A stretch of 64,000 nt of DNA, taken from a virus. The position numbers and the translations under genes are program-made. The notes under the pieces were generated by a model, which did not search any database, was not told the DNA's origin, and was given only the letters and a program-made list of their open reading frames with translations. The stretch covers positions 124,001 through 188,000 of IMG/VR virus record IMGVR_UViG_3300017917_003822; one strand, written 5' to 3'. Positions 41,339 to 50,166 of the stretch are shown piece by piece. Position 1 is the stretch's first letter, and each line of letters starts with the position of its first letter.

Positions 41339-41803
41339 ATGAAGTACGTTTCAATAAATATCACTTCGCTCAATAATATTGATAGTGTATCTGACGTTAT
41401 TTCCATGGGAATTATGTTTGGTGATACCGATTCATCTAATAGTGAATATCTTGAGTTTAATATTATACATGAAGATTATTTTCTAAAACACTCCGAGATT
41501 GAGGGAAGTATAGAAAAATTAAGAGATCTTATTAGTAGCGAAAGAATATCTTGTTATTTTGAAAATCTTATTAGCTATCTGGAAATGCATCTATTTGATA
41601 GATCAATATTAACTGGAGATAATATACAGGTAGTTACCTCACGCTGCGAGAATAAAATGGATATTCTAAGATCAGTATTCGTGAATTATGATCTGGAGAT
41701 TTTCAACATTCCAAGTTGTGTCGGCCACATAGGTAGCACAACTAGAGAAATGTGCGAGAATCAGGGTAAGTATTTTGAAAAATTCTACAGAATATCCAGA
41801 TAA
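41339..41803 (+). CDS. Orphan protein
   Basis: 154 residues from ATG 41339; the frame is open further upstream, but only in antiphase overlap with the previous gene. Contains three or four Cys and a strand-rich start MKYVSINITSLNNID. Next to 41845 it forms a pair of hypothetical genes. Function unknown. Confidence 0.55.
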   Translation: MKYVSINITSLNNIDSVSDVISMGIMFGDTDSSNSEYLEFNIIHEDYFLKHSEIEGSIEKLRDLISSERISCYFENLISYLEMHLFDRSILTGDNIQVVTSRCENKMDILRSVFVNYDLEIFNIPSCVGHIGSTTREMCENQGKYFEKFYRISR

Positions 41804-41819
41804 ATTGAAATTTATTTTG

Positions 41820-41829
41820 GTATATAGGT
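41820..41829 (+). promoter_or_regulatory. Putative late promoter (GTATATAGG)
   Basis: TATATA box 16 nt before the ATG at 41845. Confidence 0.35.
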
Positions 41830-41844
41830 AAAAAATACTACTAA

Positions 41845-42291
41845 ATGAAATCGGATTATTTTTTAAATGTTGAGCTAATTTCTAAAAGAAGGCTTACACA
41901 GAAGGATCTGGAGGAGTTTAGAAATTCCATAGAATTAAATGACGAGTTTTTAAGCTTCTGTATGCTTTTTTCAAAGCACTCCGAGATAAATTTCTCGGGA
42001 CATCTTGAGGTTTATATCGAGGATCAACCCTTCGAGACTGATTTATTACTGGATGTTGAAAGCATAATTGATGTTATTGAGGATTTTATACCTGGAGGCT
42101 GGGACGATGATTCTAAAGTTGAATGGATATCAGAACTCCCACCAAGCACAACTTATGTTTGGTTCAAGGAAGGTAATAGCTGGAAATCTCTTAGTAGAGA
42201 ACACGAAAGAGGTTTTTTAGGAGAGGATGAGGAATGGGACGATGATGATTACCCAAATTACGATGACAGAGATTTTAGTGAGGATTATTAA
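41845..42291 (+). CDS. Orphan protein with acidic tail
   Basis: 148 residues. The last 30 are almost all Asp, Glu and Tyr (GEDEEWDDDDYPNYDDRDFSEDY). The rest is a mixed alpha/beta domain (NVELISKRRLTQKDLEEF). Acidic tails are common in DNA mimics and in metal-binding or scaffold proteins; nothing here decides. Unknown. Confidence 0.55.
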   Translation: MKSDYFLNVELISKRRLTQKDLEEFRNSIELNDEFLSFCMLFSKHSEINFSGHLEVYIEDQPFETDLLLDVESIIDVIEDFIPGGWDDDSKVEWISELPPSTTYVWFKEGNSWKSLSREHERGFLGEDEEWDDDDYPNYDDRDFSEDY

Positions 42292-42294
42292 TTG

Positions 42295-42310
42295 TTGATA
42301 TATAAAAAAC
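42295..42310 (+). promoter_or_regulatory. Putative late-type promoter (TTGATATATAAAAAAC)
   Basis: Identical in 16 bases to the site at 10540. About 100 nt of leader follow, containing the palindrome at 42312 and a GGGTC...GGCCC hairpin. Confidence 0.5.
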
Positions 42311-42311
42311 T

Positions 42312-42332
42312 GTATTGAAAGGTGCCTTTCAT
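42312..42332 (+). repeat. Left copy of a 21-bp inverted repeat
   Basis: GTATTGAAAGGTGCCTTTCAT. It is itself a near-perfect palindrome, and it matches the reverse complement of 43311-43331 with two single-base differences. Together the two copies bracket one gene. Confidence 0.6.
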
Positions 42333-42411
42333 ACTTAGTGTCCCGGGTCAATTAAGGCCCTAGAGTTATTCAATTTTGAGTAGCAAAGGGATTTTAAAAA
42401 AAAGGTAAAAA

Positions 42412-43299
42412 ATGAAAAACAACAGAAGACTGGTCTTAAATAGTAAAGACCAAAAACCAGAAGCTTGGGTTGCCGTATCCAACAACAGACAAAAAATCTA
42501 CGGCTCAGATAACGATCTAGTTTATCTTGAAGACGGACAGGAGTTCCAAATAGAACTCTTTAATCCCACACAAATTTCCTATCTAGCAAAAATCTACCTA
42601 AATGGTAAGCTCATCAGTAGTTCAGGATTAGTTATTAAACCTGGACAGAGATACTTTTTGGATAGACACATCGACGAAAAGAAAAAACTACTTTTCTCAA
42701 CGTACGATGTTGATGATGCTCCAGAAGTTAGGAAAGCAATCAAAAACAATGGAAAGATTAAGGTTGAGTTTTATCCCGAGGTGTTTATTAGCAACTCTTG
42801 GATCAATAGCGGTACCACTTACGTTCCGTATAACCAACAATGGGGTGGTAATAATCTAACCATTCCAAATAATCCAATAACATGGGCAACAACATTTGGT
42901 AGGACAAACACCTATTTTTCGGGTGACTTGAACACTAAGACCACAACTAATCTTAACTACACTTCGACAAATACCGGAGGGATTACGTTCAGCACCGCAA
43001 ATTCAATATCTGGAAATTCAGTAGCATTCAACTCGAATACAGGAGAGATTAAATGCTCAACTGCAGGATCATTTGAAACTGGTAGAATAGAGAAGGGTGA
43101 AAAATCGGACCAAACATTTGGAAGCGATTACGGTTCATACTCATCAATTTGGAGTTATTGTTCCGAATACACAATCATGCCAAGATCCGTTAAGCCAGTC
43201 GAGGTTTCTGAAATCAGATCATATTGTACCGGCTGTGGAACTAGAATGAAAAAGAAAACATGGAAATTCTGCCCTAACTGCGGGGAATCTCTAGAATAA
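42412..43299 (+). CDS. Zinc-ribbon protein with Asn/Thr-rich centre
   Basis: 295 residues. Residues 1-105 form a beta-rich domain (VYLEDGQEFQIELFNPTQISYLAKIYLNGKLISSSGLVIKPGQRYFLDR) of a type seen in several large DNA viruses, where its role is unknown. A low-complexity Thr/Asn/Gly region follows (about 140-225), and a C-terminal zinc ribbon CTGCGTRMKKKTWKFCPNCG with two C-x-x-C pairs. The abundant expression elements around it (long leader, late-type promoter, flanking palindromes) suggest a regulated, perhaps structural, protein. I cannot name a function. Confidence 0.6.
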   Translation: MKNNRRLVLNSKDQKPEAWVAVSNNRQKIYGSDNDLVYLEDGQEFQIELFNPTQISYLAKIYLNGKLISSSGLVIKPGQRYFLDRHIDEKKKLLFSTYDVDDAPEVRKAIKNNGKIKVEFYPEVFISNSWINSGTTYVPYNQQWGGNNLTIPNNPITWATTFGRTNTYFSGDLNTKTTTNLNYTSTNTGGITFSTANSISGNSVAFNSNTGEIKCSTAGSFETGRIEKGEKSDQTFGSDYGSYSSIWSYCSEYTIMPRSVKPVEVSEIRSYCTGCGTRMKKKTWKFCPNCGESLE

Positions 43300-43310
43300 T
43301 TTAATTTCGT

Positions 43311-43331
43311 ATAAAGGCACCTTTTCAATAC
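43311..43331 (+). repeat. Right copy of a 21-bp inverted repeat
   Basis: ATAAAGGCACCTTTTCAATAC, reverse-complementary to 42312-42332 with a small difference; also partly palindromic. Confidence 0.6.
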
Positions 43332-43389
43332 AATTTACGAAATTTTATCAACAAATAACACTATAAATTCTTATTAAAAGAAAAATTAA

Positions 43390-45342
43390 GTGAGAATAGC
43401 CTACATAGTACCACATCTTTCAACCGGTGGGATGCCTGAATATCTCAGAAATAAGATAGAAAAGTTAAGAGAAGTTTCCGATGTTTGGGTTTTTGAAAAA
43501 TTTAAAGAACCGGTCTATAATACCATTCGTTTAAGAATTGAGAAAATAATAGGTGAGGAGAGGATAATAACATGGGGAAAGGATCAAACTGGATCTTTCT
43601 TGAATAAGATTTTTGAAATAAATCCTGACATTATTCATTTTGAGGAACCATGCGAACAATTTGTCGATGATTTCCTTCTCGATGTAATATATTCAGGTGA
43701 TAGAAAATATAAAATATTTGAGACCCTTCATGACTCCTCGATTAAACCGGAGGAGAAAAGATACCTTCCTGATAAGTTTATCGTTGTTAGTCCATGGCAG
43801 GTTTATTTACTTAAAGACCTTGGTGTCCCGATTGAGATTATTGAACACGAGCTTAGTGAAAAAATTCTACCGTCGAGAGAAGAATGTATGAATCAACTTG
43901 GGTTGGATCCCAATAAAAAACATGTTGTTCAGATAGGTATTTTTACCCCAAGAAAAAATCAGAAGGAAACATCTGAAATTGCTAGATTTTTACCTGACGT
44001 TCAATTCCATTTTGTTGGTACATTGGCCGATAATTATGCTTGGTATTGGGAACCGATAGTTAGAGGTCTTCCGCCAAATTGTAAAATATGGGGTGAAAGA
44101 GATGATGTTGATCTTTTTTATAAGGCATGTGATCTCGTCATATTTCCATCAGTAGAATTGTTTAATGACAAGGAGACAAGTCCACTAGTAATTAGAGAAA
44201 CCATCAACATCGGAACCAAATTACTACTAAGAAACTTACCTGTTTATGTTGGAATGTATCAGGAATCTGATAATGTCACATTTATGAAAAACACAGCAAT
44301 TGAAAATGCTAATCTAATAAAAAGTACACTAAATATGGAACTCACCGGAACAAATAACAGAAACTTAGAAATCAGATTTAATCCCGAAAATAATGAGATT
44401 TCATTCTCCTTTTTGAGAAATGATTTGGTAGGTAACTTCTGGATCTCAGTTAAGGATGTTGATTCAAACGCATGTATCTATGCTTTCCAAATAAATTTGG
44501 AAGGTCCATGGCAGAATTTCTGGTGCATTCCGATACCTAAAGAATTTTATGATTTCGGCGGTGACAAGAATTTCACTGGATTCAAATTAGAAATTTATGT
44601 GGATAAAATGGATTCTTCTCCACTCATTTCTGAGAATTTCATAATCAAGAAAAGGATTAATAAAAAGATGATACCTAGCAACCCTTTTATAAATTTCGAT
44701 CCAGTTTTCGTTAACTACTCTCAATTTTTTATCGACGGTATCTATAATTTATTCTTTGCTGGACAGAGAATAAAAACAGCTATCGACATTGGTGCTAATG
44801 TTGGTCTTTTTACTGAATGGGTGCTTGATAGATTCGGCAGTGATACGGAGGTGATCTCGGTGGAACCTAACGAAACCGCAGCAAGGGCTTTCCAGGAGAT
44901 TCATAAAGATAAGAATAATGTGAGATTAGCAAAATATGCTCTTTCGGACAAATCGGGTGAATTCATAGAGATGCTGGTAAACCCGGACAACAGCTTGATT
45001 TCAAGTATAGAAGGGACAGGTGAAGGATACAGTGAAAGGCAAACCGCTGAAACCATCACCCTGATGGATCTGATGGAGAAATATAACATGACAGGGGCTG
45101 ATCTATTAAAAGTTGACATAGAGGGAGCTGAATATCAGATGTTTGATGCTGTGACTTCGGATGATCTAAGAAGATTTAAGAATCTCCTGATAGAATTCCA
45201 TAATAATGATGGTCGAGCGACACAGCTTATTAAGAAAATCAGGGAGGCTGGATTTTATATCGATCTGAGAGATGATGACACTAGATACACAACGGACGAG
45301 AATAATGATAGAGGTACAATATTCGCAACAAGAATAGATTAA
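43390..45342 (+). CDS. Glycosyltransferase fused to FkbM-type methyltransferase
   Basis: 650 residues from a GTG start. The N-terminal half (about 1-330) is a GT-B glycosyltransferase of GT4 type: MRIAYIVPHLSTGGMPEYLRN, VVSPWQVYLLKDLGVP, KHVVQIGIFTPRKNQKE and VIFPSVELFNDKETSPLVIRETI. A linker domain follows. The C-terminal half (from about 463) is an FkbM methyltransferase: AIDIGANVGLFTEWVL (SAM binding), VEPNETAARAFQE and LLKVDIEGAEYQMF. Such a fusion can transfer and then O-methylate a sugar. It precedes the heptosyltransferase-like gene by 2 nt, so the two probably act together. Confidence 0.88.
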   Translation: MRIAYIVPHLSTGGMPEYLRNKIEKLREVSDVWVFEKFKEPVYNTIRLRIEKIIGEERIITWGKDQTGSFLNKIFEINPDIIHFEEPCEQFVDDFLLDVIYSGDRKYKIFETLHDSSIKPEEKRYLPDKFIVVSPWQVYLLKDLGVPIEIIEHELSEKILPSREECMNQLGLDPNKKHVVQIGIFTPRKNQKETSEIARFLPDVQFHFVGTLADNYAWYWEPIVRGLPPNCKIWGERDDVDLFYKACDLVIFPSVELFNDKETSPLVIRETINIGTKLLLRNLPVYVGMYQESDNVTFMKNTAIENANLIKSTLNMELTGTNNRNLEIRFNPENNEISFSFLRNDLVGNFWISVKDVDSNACIYAFQINLEGPWQNFWCIPIPKEFYDFGGDKNFTGFKLEIYVDKMDSSPLISENFIIKKRINKKMIPSNPFINFDPVFVNYSQFFIDGIYNLFFAGQRIKTAIDIGANVGLFTEWVLDRFGSDTEVISVEPNETAARAFQEIHKDKNNVRLAKYALSDKSGEFIEMLVNPDNSLISSIEGTGEGYSERQTAETITLMDLMEKYNMTGADLLKVDIEGAEYQMFDAVTSDDLRRFKNLLIEFHNNDGRATQLIKKIREAGFYIDLRDDDTRYTTDENNDRGTIFATRID

Positions 45343-45344
45343 TA

Positions 45345-47669
45345 ATGAGAATAGCTCAAGTAACACCAGGCAACATACCAATTCCAACTAAGGGGTGGGG
45401 TGCTGTTGAAAAAATAATATGGGAGTATACCAAGGTTTTGAGAAATCTAGGTCACGAGGTTGAAGTACTTTATGCTGATGATGTTATACCCGGTGAGTGG
45501 GATGTTGTTCATGTTCACATGGCAAATTTAGCCTTGATCTTAAAGGAGAGAGGTATACCATATGTTTTCTCGCATCACGATCATCACGCATATCATTTCG
45601 GTAAGAACTCGGATGTTTATAAACAGAATTTAGAGGCAATAAAAGGGTCACAACTTTCTTTTGTTCATGCTAAATATCTGGTTGAATATTTTGGTTCACC
45701 TAAGAATCTCAGATATTTGAATCACGGAGCAAATACTAAGGATTATGGATTTTTTGACAGATCCAGAAATGTAGAAGAAGGTAATATTAGACTTCTGATG
45801 ATGGCAAACAATGGGCTTGGTGGAAATCATATGTATGACAGGAAGGGATTTATTCCTGGGGTAGAAGCTGCAAGATTACTTGGATTACCTATCACCATAA
45901 TTTGTCCTAAATCCGGTAATTACGATCTTATCTCTAGCATTAGTCCATATGATAAGATGAATGTTCTATATGATTTAGAATATGAGGATACGCTAACTGA
46001 GATGTCAAATCACGAGATATTCCTTAATCCCTCTATGTTAGAAGCAGGACATCCAAATCTAACAGTAACCGAGTCTATCGCCAGAGGGGTACCTGTAGTC
46101 GGAACAGCGGAGGAGGAGATACCGGGGATCAGAAGAATACCACTTCCAACAGATTTAACCGTTGATGTCAATGATCTTGTTGATGGAATCTCTGAAGTCA
46201 TATCCAAATACCCGTCATATGTTCTCGAATGCAGGGATCAGAGAGAAATTTATTCCTGGGAGGTTGTGGTGTCCAGGATGTTAATGGACTACACAAATCA
46301 TTTGAATATAAGTCAGAAAAGTCTTCTTCTTGACAGCTATAAATCAACAACCAAGAGAGAAGTTTCAAAAACACCTCATAGCGGGATCTATTCCTGGTTT
46401 AAATCTAGACCTTTCTTGTATAAGTCAACGAAGACTAATTATGGAACTTCCGTTTCTTTTATTGACAAAATCACTGGTGAAATCATACATAAATGCAATT
46501 TCCCGACAGAACCTAGATCCTGGATACGTGCCATCTTTCCATCGGATAGGTATATTGATTGGAAAATAGTTGTTAGAGAAGGGGCAAAAATAATACATGA
46601 GAATGAGATGGATCTCCGAAATCATCACGTTCTGGTTAGAGGAGCCAACTCGGAGGACTATCAAAAACTAATTGAGTTTACCAATCTAACTCATTGTATA
46701 CTAACCGTTGATTCTGATAGTGATCTTCCATTTTTTAAATTAAAAGAAAACACAAACGATCATTATTATCTTGAGTTAAATATGAGCCAGATTTTGGACT
46801 TCTTCATAGAGAAGCCTAAGGTACAAAAAAGAACTCTGATAAACTTATCTCCTGAGTCTCTAGGTGACAATATTGCGTTCGTCCCATATGCAAACGAATA
46901 TGGTAAAAAAATTGGGGAGATAGTGGATGTTCACTGTAAGTATGCATTCCTATTTGATGGAGTTTATGAATACATTAACTTTATTGACAACCCGGATTCT
47001 CAAAAATACACAGACTATATTAACATCGATTATCTTTTCGATGTTCCGCTTCAGAGAGGATTCTCCGACCAATTGCTTCTAAATTATGAGGAGATTCGTC
47101 CAAGGGTAAAAGAACCTTCAGGTCAACCACAAAAAATTACCGGGAAATATATCTGTTTTTCCATGCACAGTACTGCTCAGGCTAAGCATTGGAATAATAA
47201 CAATTCTTGGTCTAAATTGTGTGATGAGCTTAAAAAGGTTGGTCTTAAGGCAGTTTGTATCGACAGACATTACTCGTTTGGCATAGAGGGTCATTGGAAC
47301 GAGATACCATCCAACTGCATAAATATGACTGGAGGAGACCTGAATAGTATGTCATTACTCATTCAAAATTGTGAGTTTTTCATAGGATTATCAAGCGGAT
47401 TGTCTTGGTTGGCACATGGTCTAGGTAAGAAAGTCGTTATGATCTCCGGGGTAACATCCAAAGATAATGAGTTTACCAAAGATTGCATCAGATTGCACAG
47501 AGAAGATGTTTGTAATTCGTGTTTCAATAAACCAGATCAATATAAGTTCGACAAGGGAGATTGGCTTTGGTGTCCTGTTCACAAAGGAACGCCAAGAGCT
47601 TTTGAATGCACAAAGAAGATCTCAGCCAAACAGGTTATGGATTCACTGAAAGCAAATAAGTGGATATAG
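45345..47669 (+). CDS. GT4 domain fused to iron-finger heptosyltransferase-like domain
   Basis: 774 residues. The N-terminal part (about 1-330) is a GT-B transferase (GAVEKIIWEYTKVLRNLGHEV, EIFLNPSMLEAGHPNLTVTESIARGVPVV). The C-terminal part (about 500-774) resembles the bacterial autotransporter heptosyltransferase family (TibC-like): ENTGSWPG-type GEIVDVHC, FIGLSSGLSWLAHGLGKKVVMISG and the iron-finger DVCNSCFNKPDQ...KGDWLWCPVHKGTPRAFEC with Cys723, 726, 743 and 755. Those enzymes add heptose to serines of beta-helical adhesins. The Ser/Thr-rich tail fibre at 21 is a plausible acceptor. It lies 2 nt after the other large transferase. Confidence 0.85.
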   Translation: MRIAQVTPGNIPIPTKGWGAVEKIIWEYTKVLRNLGHEVEVLYADDVIPGEWDVVHVHMANLALILKERGIPYVFSHHDHHAYHFGKNSDVYKQNLEAIKGSQLSFVHAKYLVEYFGSPKNLRYLNHGANTKDYGFFDRSRNVEEGNIRLLMMANNGLGGNHMYDRKGFIPGVEAARLLGLPITIICPKSGNYDLISSISPYDKMNVLYDLEYEDTLTEMSNHEIFLNPSMLEAGHPNLTVTESIARGVPVVGTAEEEIPGIRRIPLPTDLTVDVNDLVDGISEVISKYPSYVLECRDQREIYSWEVVVSRMLMDYTNHLNISQKSLLLDSYKSTTKREVSKTPHSGIYSWFKSRPFLYKSTKTNYGTSVSFIDKITGEIIHKCNFPTEPRSWIRAIFPSDRYIDWKIVVREGAKIIHENEMDLRNHHVLVRGANSEDYQKLIEFTNLTHCILTVDSDSDLPFFKLKENTNDHYYLELNMSQILDFFIEKPKVQKRTLINLSPESLGDNIAFVPYANEYGKKIGEIVDVHCKYAFLFDGVYEYINFIDNPDSQKYTDYINIDYLFDVPLQRGFSDQLLLNYEEIRPRVKEPSGQPQKITGKYICFSMHSTAQAKHWNNNNSWSKLCDELKKVGLKAVCIDRHYSFGIEGHWNEIPSNCINMTGGDLNSMSLLIQNCEFFIGLSSGLSWLAHGLGKKVVMISGVTSKDNEFTKDCIRLHREDVCNSCFNKPDQYKFDKGDWLWCPVHKGTPRAFECTKKISAKQVMDSLKANKWI

Positions 47670-47673
47670 AACT

Positions 47674-47687
47674 AAATATATAGAGGA
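47674..47687 (+). promoter_or_regulatory. Putative late promoter (TAAATATATAGAGG)
   Basis: Box 16 nt before the nuclease ATG at 47703. Confidence 0.45.
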
Positions 47688-47702
47688 AAATATAACTATT
47701 AA

Positions 47703-48296
47703 ATGAAAAGAATTTTATTTATTTTTCTACTTCTTCCTCTGATATCCTTCTCCCAGATTTTAAGGGATTCGGTTAGAGTAAAAAACGAGATCTATGAGGT
47801 GATTTACAGTGAAAAATTGGAACAACCCAGATGGATCAGATACGCCGTTCAATGTCCAAACGGAACAGCTTCTAGATCTGGAATGGACTTCTATACCAAT
47901 GACACGATAAAAACTTCTAGTCACGAAGATTATGTAAAAAATGTTTATGATAAGGGGCATTTAGCACCAGCCGCTGATTTTAATTGTACCAGAGAGCTAC
48001 TATACAAGACTTTTAGCTATTTAAACTGCGCTTTACAGAATCAGTATCTCAACAGAGGAGTTTGGAGAATGTTGGAGGAGTATGAAAGAGAATTAGCTAA
48101 GAAGGAACCAGTTATAGTGGAGATAGAGGTAGTTTTCGACTCAAATTCATTAAAACTGCCTACCGGGGCAACAGTTCCTAATGGATTCTATAAAACAATT
48201 ATTCTGGAGAGGTCCAAAAAAACCATTAAATATTATTTTCCAAACGAAGCTCCAAAGAAGGCCAGGTTCTTTGACTATGAAATATCGAAGAAATAA
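47703..48296 (+). CDS. Secreted non-specific DNA/RNA endonuclease
   Basis: 197 residues. Signal peptide about 1-19, MKRILFIFLLLPLISFSQ, ending in the S-F-S-Q typical of Bacteroidota. The NUC-family core has YDKGHLAPAADFN with the catalytic His at 86 (usual motif D-R-G-H, here D-K-G-H), and CALQNQYLNRGVWRMLE with the metal-binding Asn. These are Serratia-type nucleases that cut DNA and RNA. In the periplasm or outside the cell it could degrade DNA released from lysed hosts, block entering rival genomes, or thin viscous lysate. It has its own late-type promoter. Confidence 0.85.
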   Translation: MKRILFIFLLLPLISFSQILRDSVRVKNEIYEVIYSEKLEQPRWIRYAVQCPNGTASRSGMDFYTNDTIKTSSHEDYVKNVYDKGHLAPAADFNCTRELLYKTFSYLNCALQNQYLNRGVWRMLEEYERELAKKEPVIVEIEVVFDSNSLKLPTGATVPNGFYKTIILERSKKTIKYYFPNEAPKKARFFDYEISKK

Positions 48297-48313
48297 GAAA
48301 CTTAACCAAAAAA

Positions 48314-48325
48314 AGATATATAATA
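48314..48325 (+). promoter_or_regulatory. Putative late promoter (AGATATATAATA)
   Basis: Box 18 nt before the ATG at 48344. Confidence 0.45.
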
Positions 48326-48343
48326 AAAATAAAAAATATAAAC

Positions 48344-48805
48344 ATGGAAAACAAAATAGCTTCATTTGAAGAGTTTAAAAAAAGAGCCGCAAACGTTACT
48401 GAAGAAAATGCAGAGATGGCTCAGGATAATCATCAACACGAGGGGAACGACCACGAAGGTCATCAACACTATATGTTCTTTCAAAATCTAGCATCAATTA
48501 AGCATCACATTGAGGAGATTCTAAAAATGAATCCAGATCAGATAGATGCTTTATTAAAAGATGGACACGATTGGGCATCTGATCATATTGCAACTTCCAA
48601 AGATGATATTCAAGAAGTTGCTGAGTGGCTTAGAAATGAAACTGAAGGAGCACACGATAATCACGATGAAGAGGAGGAGGTTGAAACTTCGGTAGTTATC
48701 GAAACACCAGAGGGTGGAGAGGAAGAAGAGAGCGACGAAGAGGAGGAAGACGATGATGAAGAGGAAGAGACTGAGGAAGAGGAATCAGAGGAGGAAGAAG
48801 GGTAA
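48344..48805 (+). CDS. Acidic His-rich protein with tag-like N-terminus
   Basis: 153 residues. MENKIASFEEFKKRAAN resembles the shared N-terminal peptide. A His-rich stretch (DNHQHEGNDHEGHQHYMF, about 29-47) could bind metal. A helical middle (LASIKHHIEEILKMNPDQIDALLKDG) leads to a tail of almost only Glu and Asp (about 120-153). Acidic, tagged proteins such as T4 gp67 belong to the prohead core, so that role is a fair guess. It has its own promoter and a strong terminator at 48837. Confidence 0.65.
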   Translation: MENKIASFEEFKKRAANVTEENAEMAQDNHQHEGNDHEGHQHYMFFQNLASIKHHIEEILKMNPDQIDALLKDGHDWASDHIATSKDDIQEVAEWLRNETEGAHDNHDEEEEVETSVVIETPEGGEEEESDEEEEDDDEEEETEEEESEEEEG

Positions 48806-48836
48806 TTAAAAACCACAAATATCAATATATCACAGG

Positions 48837-48860
48837 GGGCAGATTAATCTGCCCTTTTTT
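48837..48860 (+). terminator. Intrinsic terminator
   Basis: Palindrome GGGCAGATTAATCTGCCC followed by six T. Confidence 0.85.
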
Positions 48861-48907
48861 ATTGAAACTAATTTAAAACCATTCCATATGATATTAAAAA
48901 TCACATT

Positions 48908-49540
48908 ATGAAGGTAGAATTTGCTGAATCATTTGGGGATTCAATTAAGAGACTAATCAGAAGGGAAACTTGGTGGTACAAGACATACTCAACTCTTAGA
49001 TACGATCTCCCACACTTTTTCAAAAACATATATCTATTCAGAAAGAATCTTTGGAACCACAGATGGTGGGATTATCGATTCACACTCGATCTTATGAAGA
49101 CCTCATTGGAAATAATGGAGAAGGGTATGCACAACGGACTGGAGGTACATGAATCTAGGGATAAGAAAATTGCCAAAATGCAAAGGGTTATCCAGATACT
49201 AGATAATATCCAGAAGGATTCCTATATAGAAATGGCAGAATCGGAATTGGGTGATCTTGTGATGAGAGACTGGGAATTTGAGGATATCCCAGATAAACCT
49301 GGATTTTCTAGATTGGTTGATAATGAAACCGAGGCAGAAAAGAAACACAACAGAAGGGTTTTTAGTAGGGCAAGAAAACTGGAAGAATCCGAATGGAATG
49401 AATTGTGGGATATTCTGAAAGGACCTGACCATAGGAAATTCAAAAAGCATTTGAAGACTCTAAGTGAGGAGGAGAGAAATAAAGATTCCGTTTATTATGA
49501 ATGGTTTGATGGATCTGGGTTAAACGGATGGTGGGATTGA
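48908..49540 (+). CDS. Orphan phage protein
   Basis: 210 residues, Trp- and Arg-rich N-terminal half (RRETWWYKTYSTLRYDLPHFFKNIYLFRK, WNHRWWDYRFTLDLM), charged helices afterwards. Proteins of this look, with a repeated W-W-D-Y-x-x pattern, occur in large phages without known function. Its stop overlaps the next start (TGATG), so the pair is translationally coupled. Confidence 0.6.
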   Translation: MKVEFAESFGDSIKRLIRRETWWYKTYSTLRYDLPHFFKNIYLFRKNLWNHRWWDYRFTLDLMKTSLEIMEKGMHNGLEVHESRDKKIAKMQRVIQILDNIQKDSYIEMAESELGDLVMRDWEFEDIPDKPGFSRLVDNETEAEKKHNRRVFSRARKLEESEWNELWDILKGPDHRKFKKHLKTLSEEERNKDSVYYEWFDGSGLNGWWD

Positions 49541-50166
49541 TGAACAAAGTTAAGTACACAGAGAAACAAATTCAGGATGCTTTAGAAAAGCATTATGATA
49601 AGAGTGGAATAAAGTACACAGTCAGTAATTTATATCTGTTTAAGTACAATTGGGAAACTGATTTTCTCGTTGTCCAGAAGGCTTCCAAATACTGCTACGA
49701 AATAGAAATAAAAACTAGCAGAGCGGATTTCTTTAATGATTTCAAGAAAACAGAGAAACACACGATACTTAAAGAGGGTACACACCAGGTAAAAAAATAT
49801 CGTTATAAATATGACCCGGTGACTAAAAGAAACACCCCGGACCATTATTACGAGACTCAGGAATGGAAATTCAGGCCCAATAGATTCTATTATTGCGTAC
49901 CTGAAGATCTAATAAAACCTGAAGAGGTTCCTGATTATGCAGGTCTGATGTATATTAACGATACAAATAAAATCCGAATAGTAAAGGAAGCAACATTTCT
50001 ACATAAAGAAAAACTTGAGTTAATTAAGCCTCTCTGTGACAAGTTTTATTACTACTGGAAAAATGCAAGATCTGCCAATCTTATACTCGAGAAAAAGATT
50101 AATGAATACAAAGAAACTTACAATATAAGCGAATCTAAAAAACCTAAAAAATTCAAAGAAAAATGA
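49540..50166 (+). CDS. PD-(D/E)XK nuclease-like protein (MmcB-like)
   Basis: 208 residues from ATG 49540 (an earlier ATG at 49528 is less likely as it lies inside the previous gene). The key segment DFLVVQKASKYCYEIEIKTSRADFFNDFKKTEKH near 43-75 fits a D...E-x-K core with the S-R-A-D-F-x-x-D-x-K-K-x-x-K-H continuation of MmcB and related DNA-repair nucleases. RFYYCVPEDLIKPEEVPDYAGLMYI also recurs in that family. A role in DNA processing or repair is likely; substrate unknown. Starts and stops overlap both neighbours. Confidence 0.7.
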   Translation: MNKVKYTEKQIQDALEKHYDKSGIKYTVSNLYLFKYNWETDFLVVQKASKYCYEIEIKTSRADFFNDFKKTEKHTILKEGTHQVKKYRYKYDPVTKRNTPDHYYETQEWKFRPNRFYYCVPEDLIKPEEVPDYAGLMYINDTNKIRIVKEATFLHKEKLELIKPLCDKFYYYWKNARSANLILEKKINEYKETYNISESKKPKKFKEK

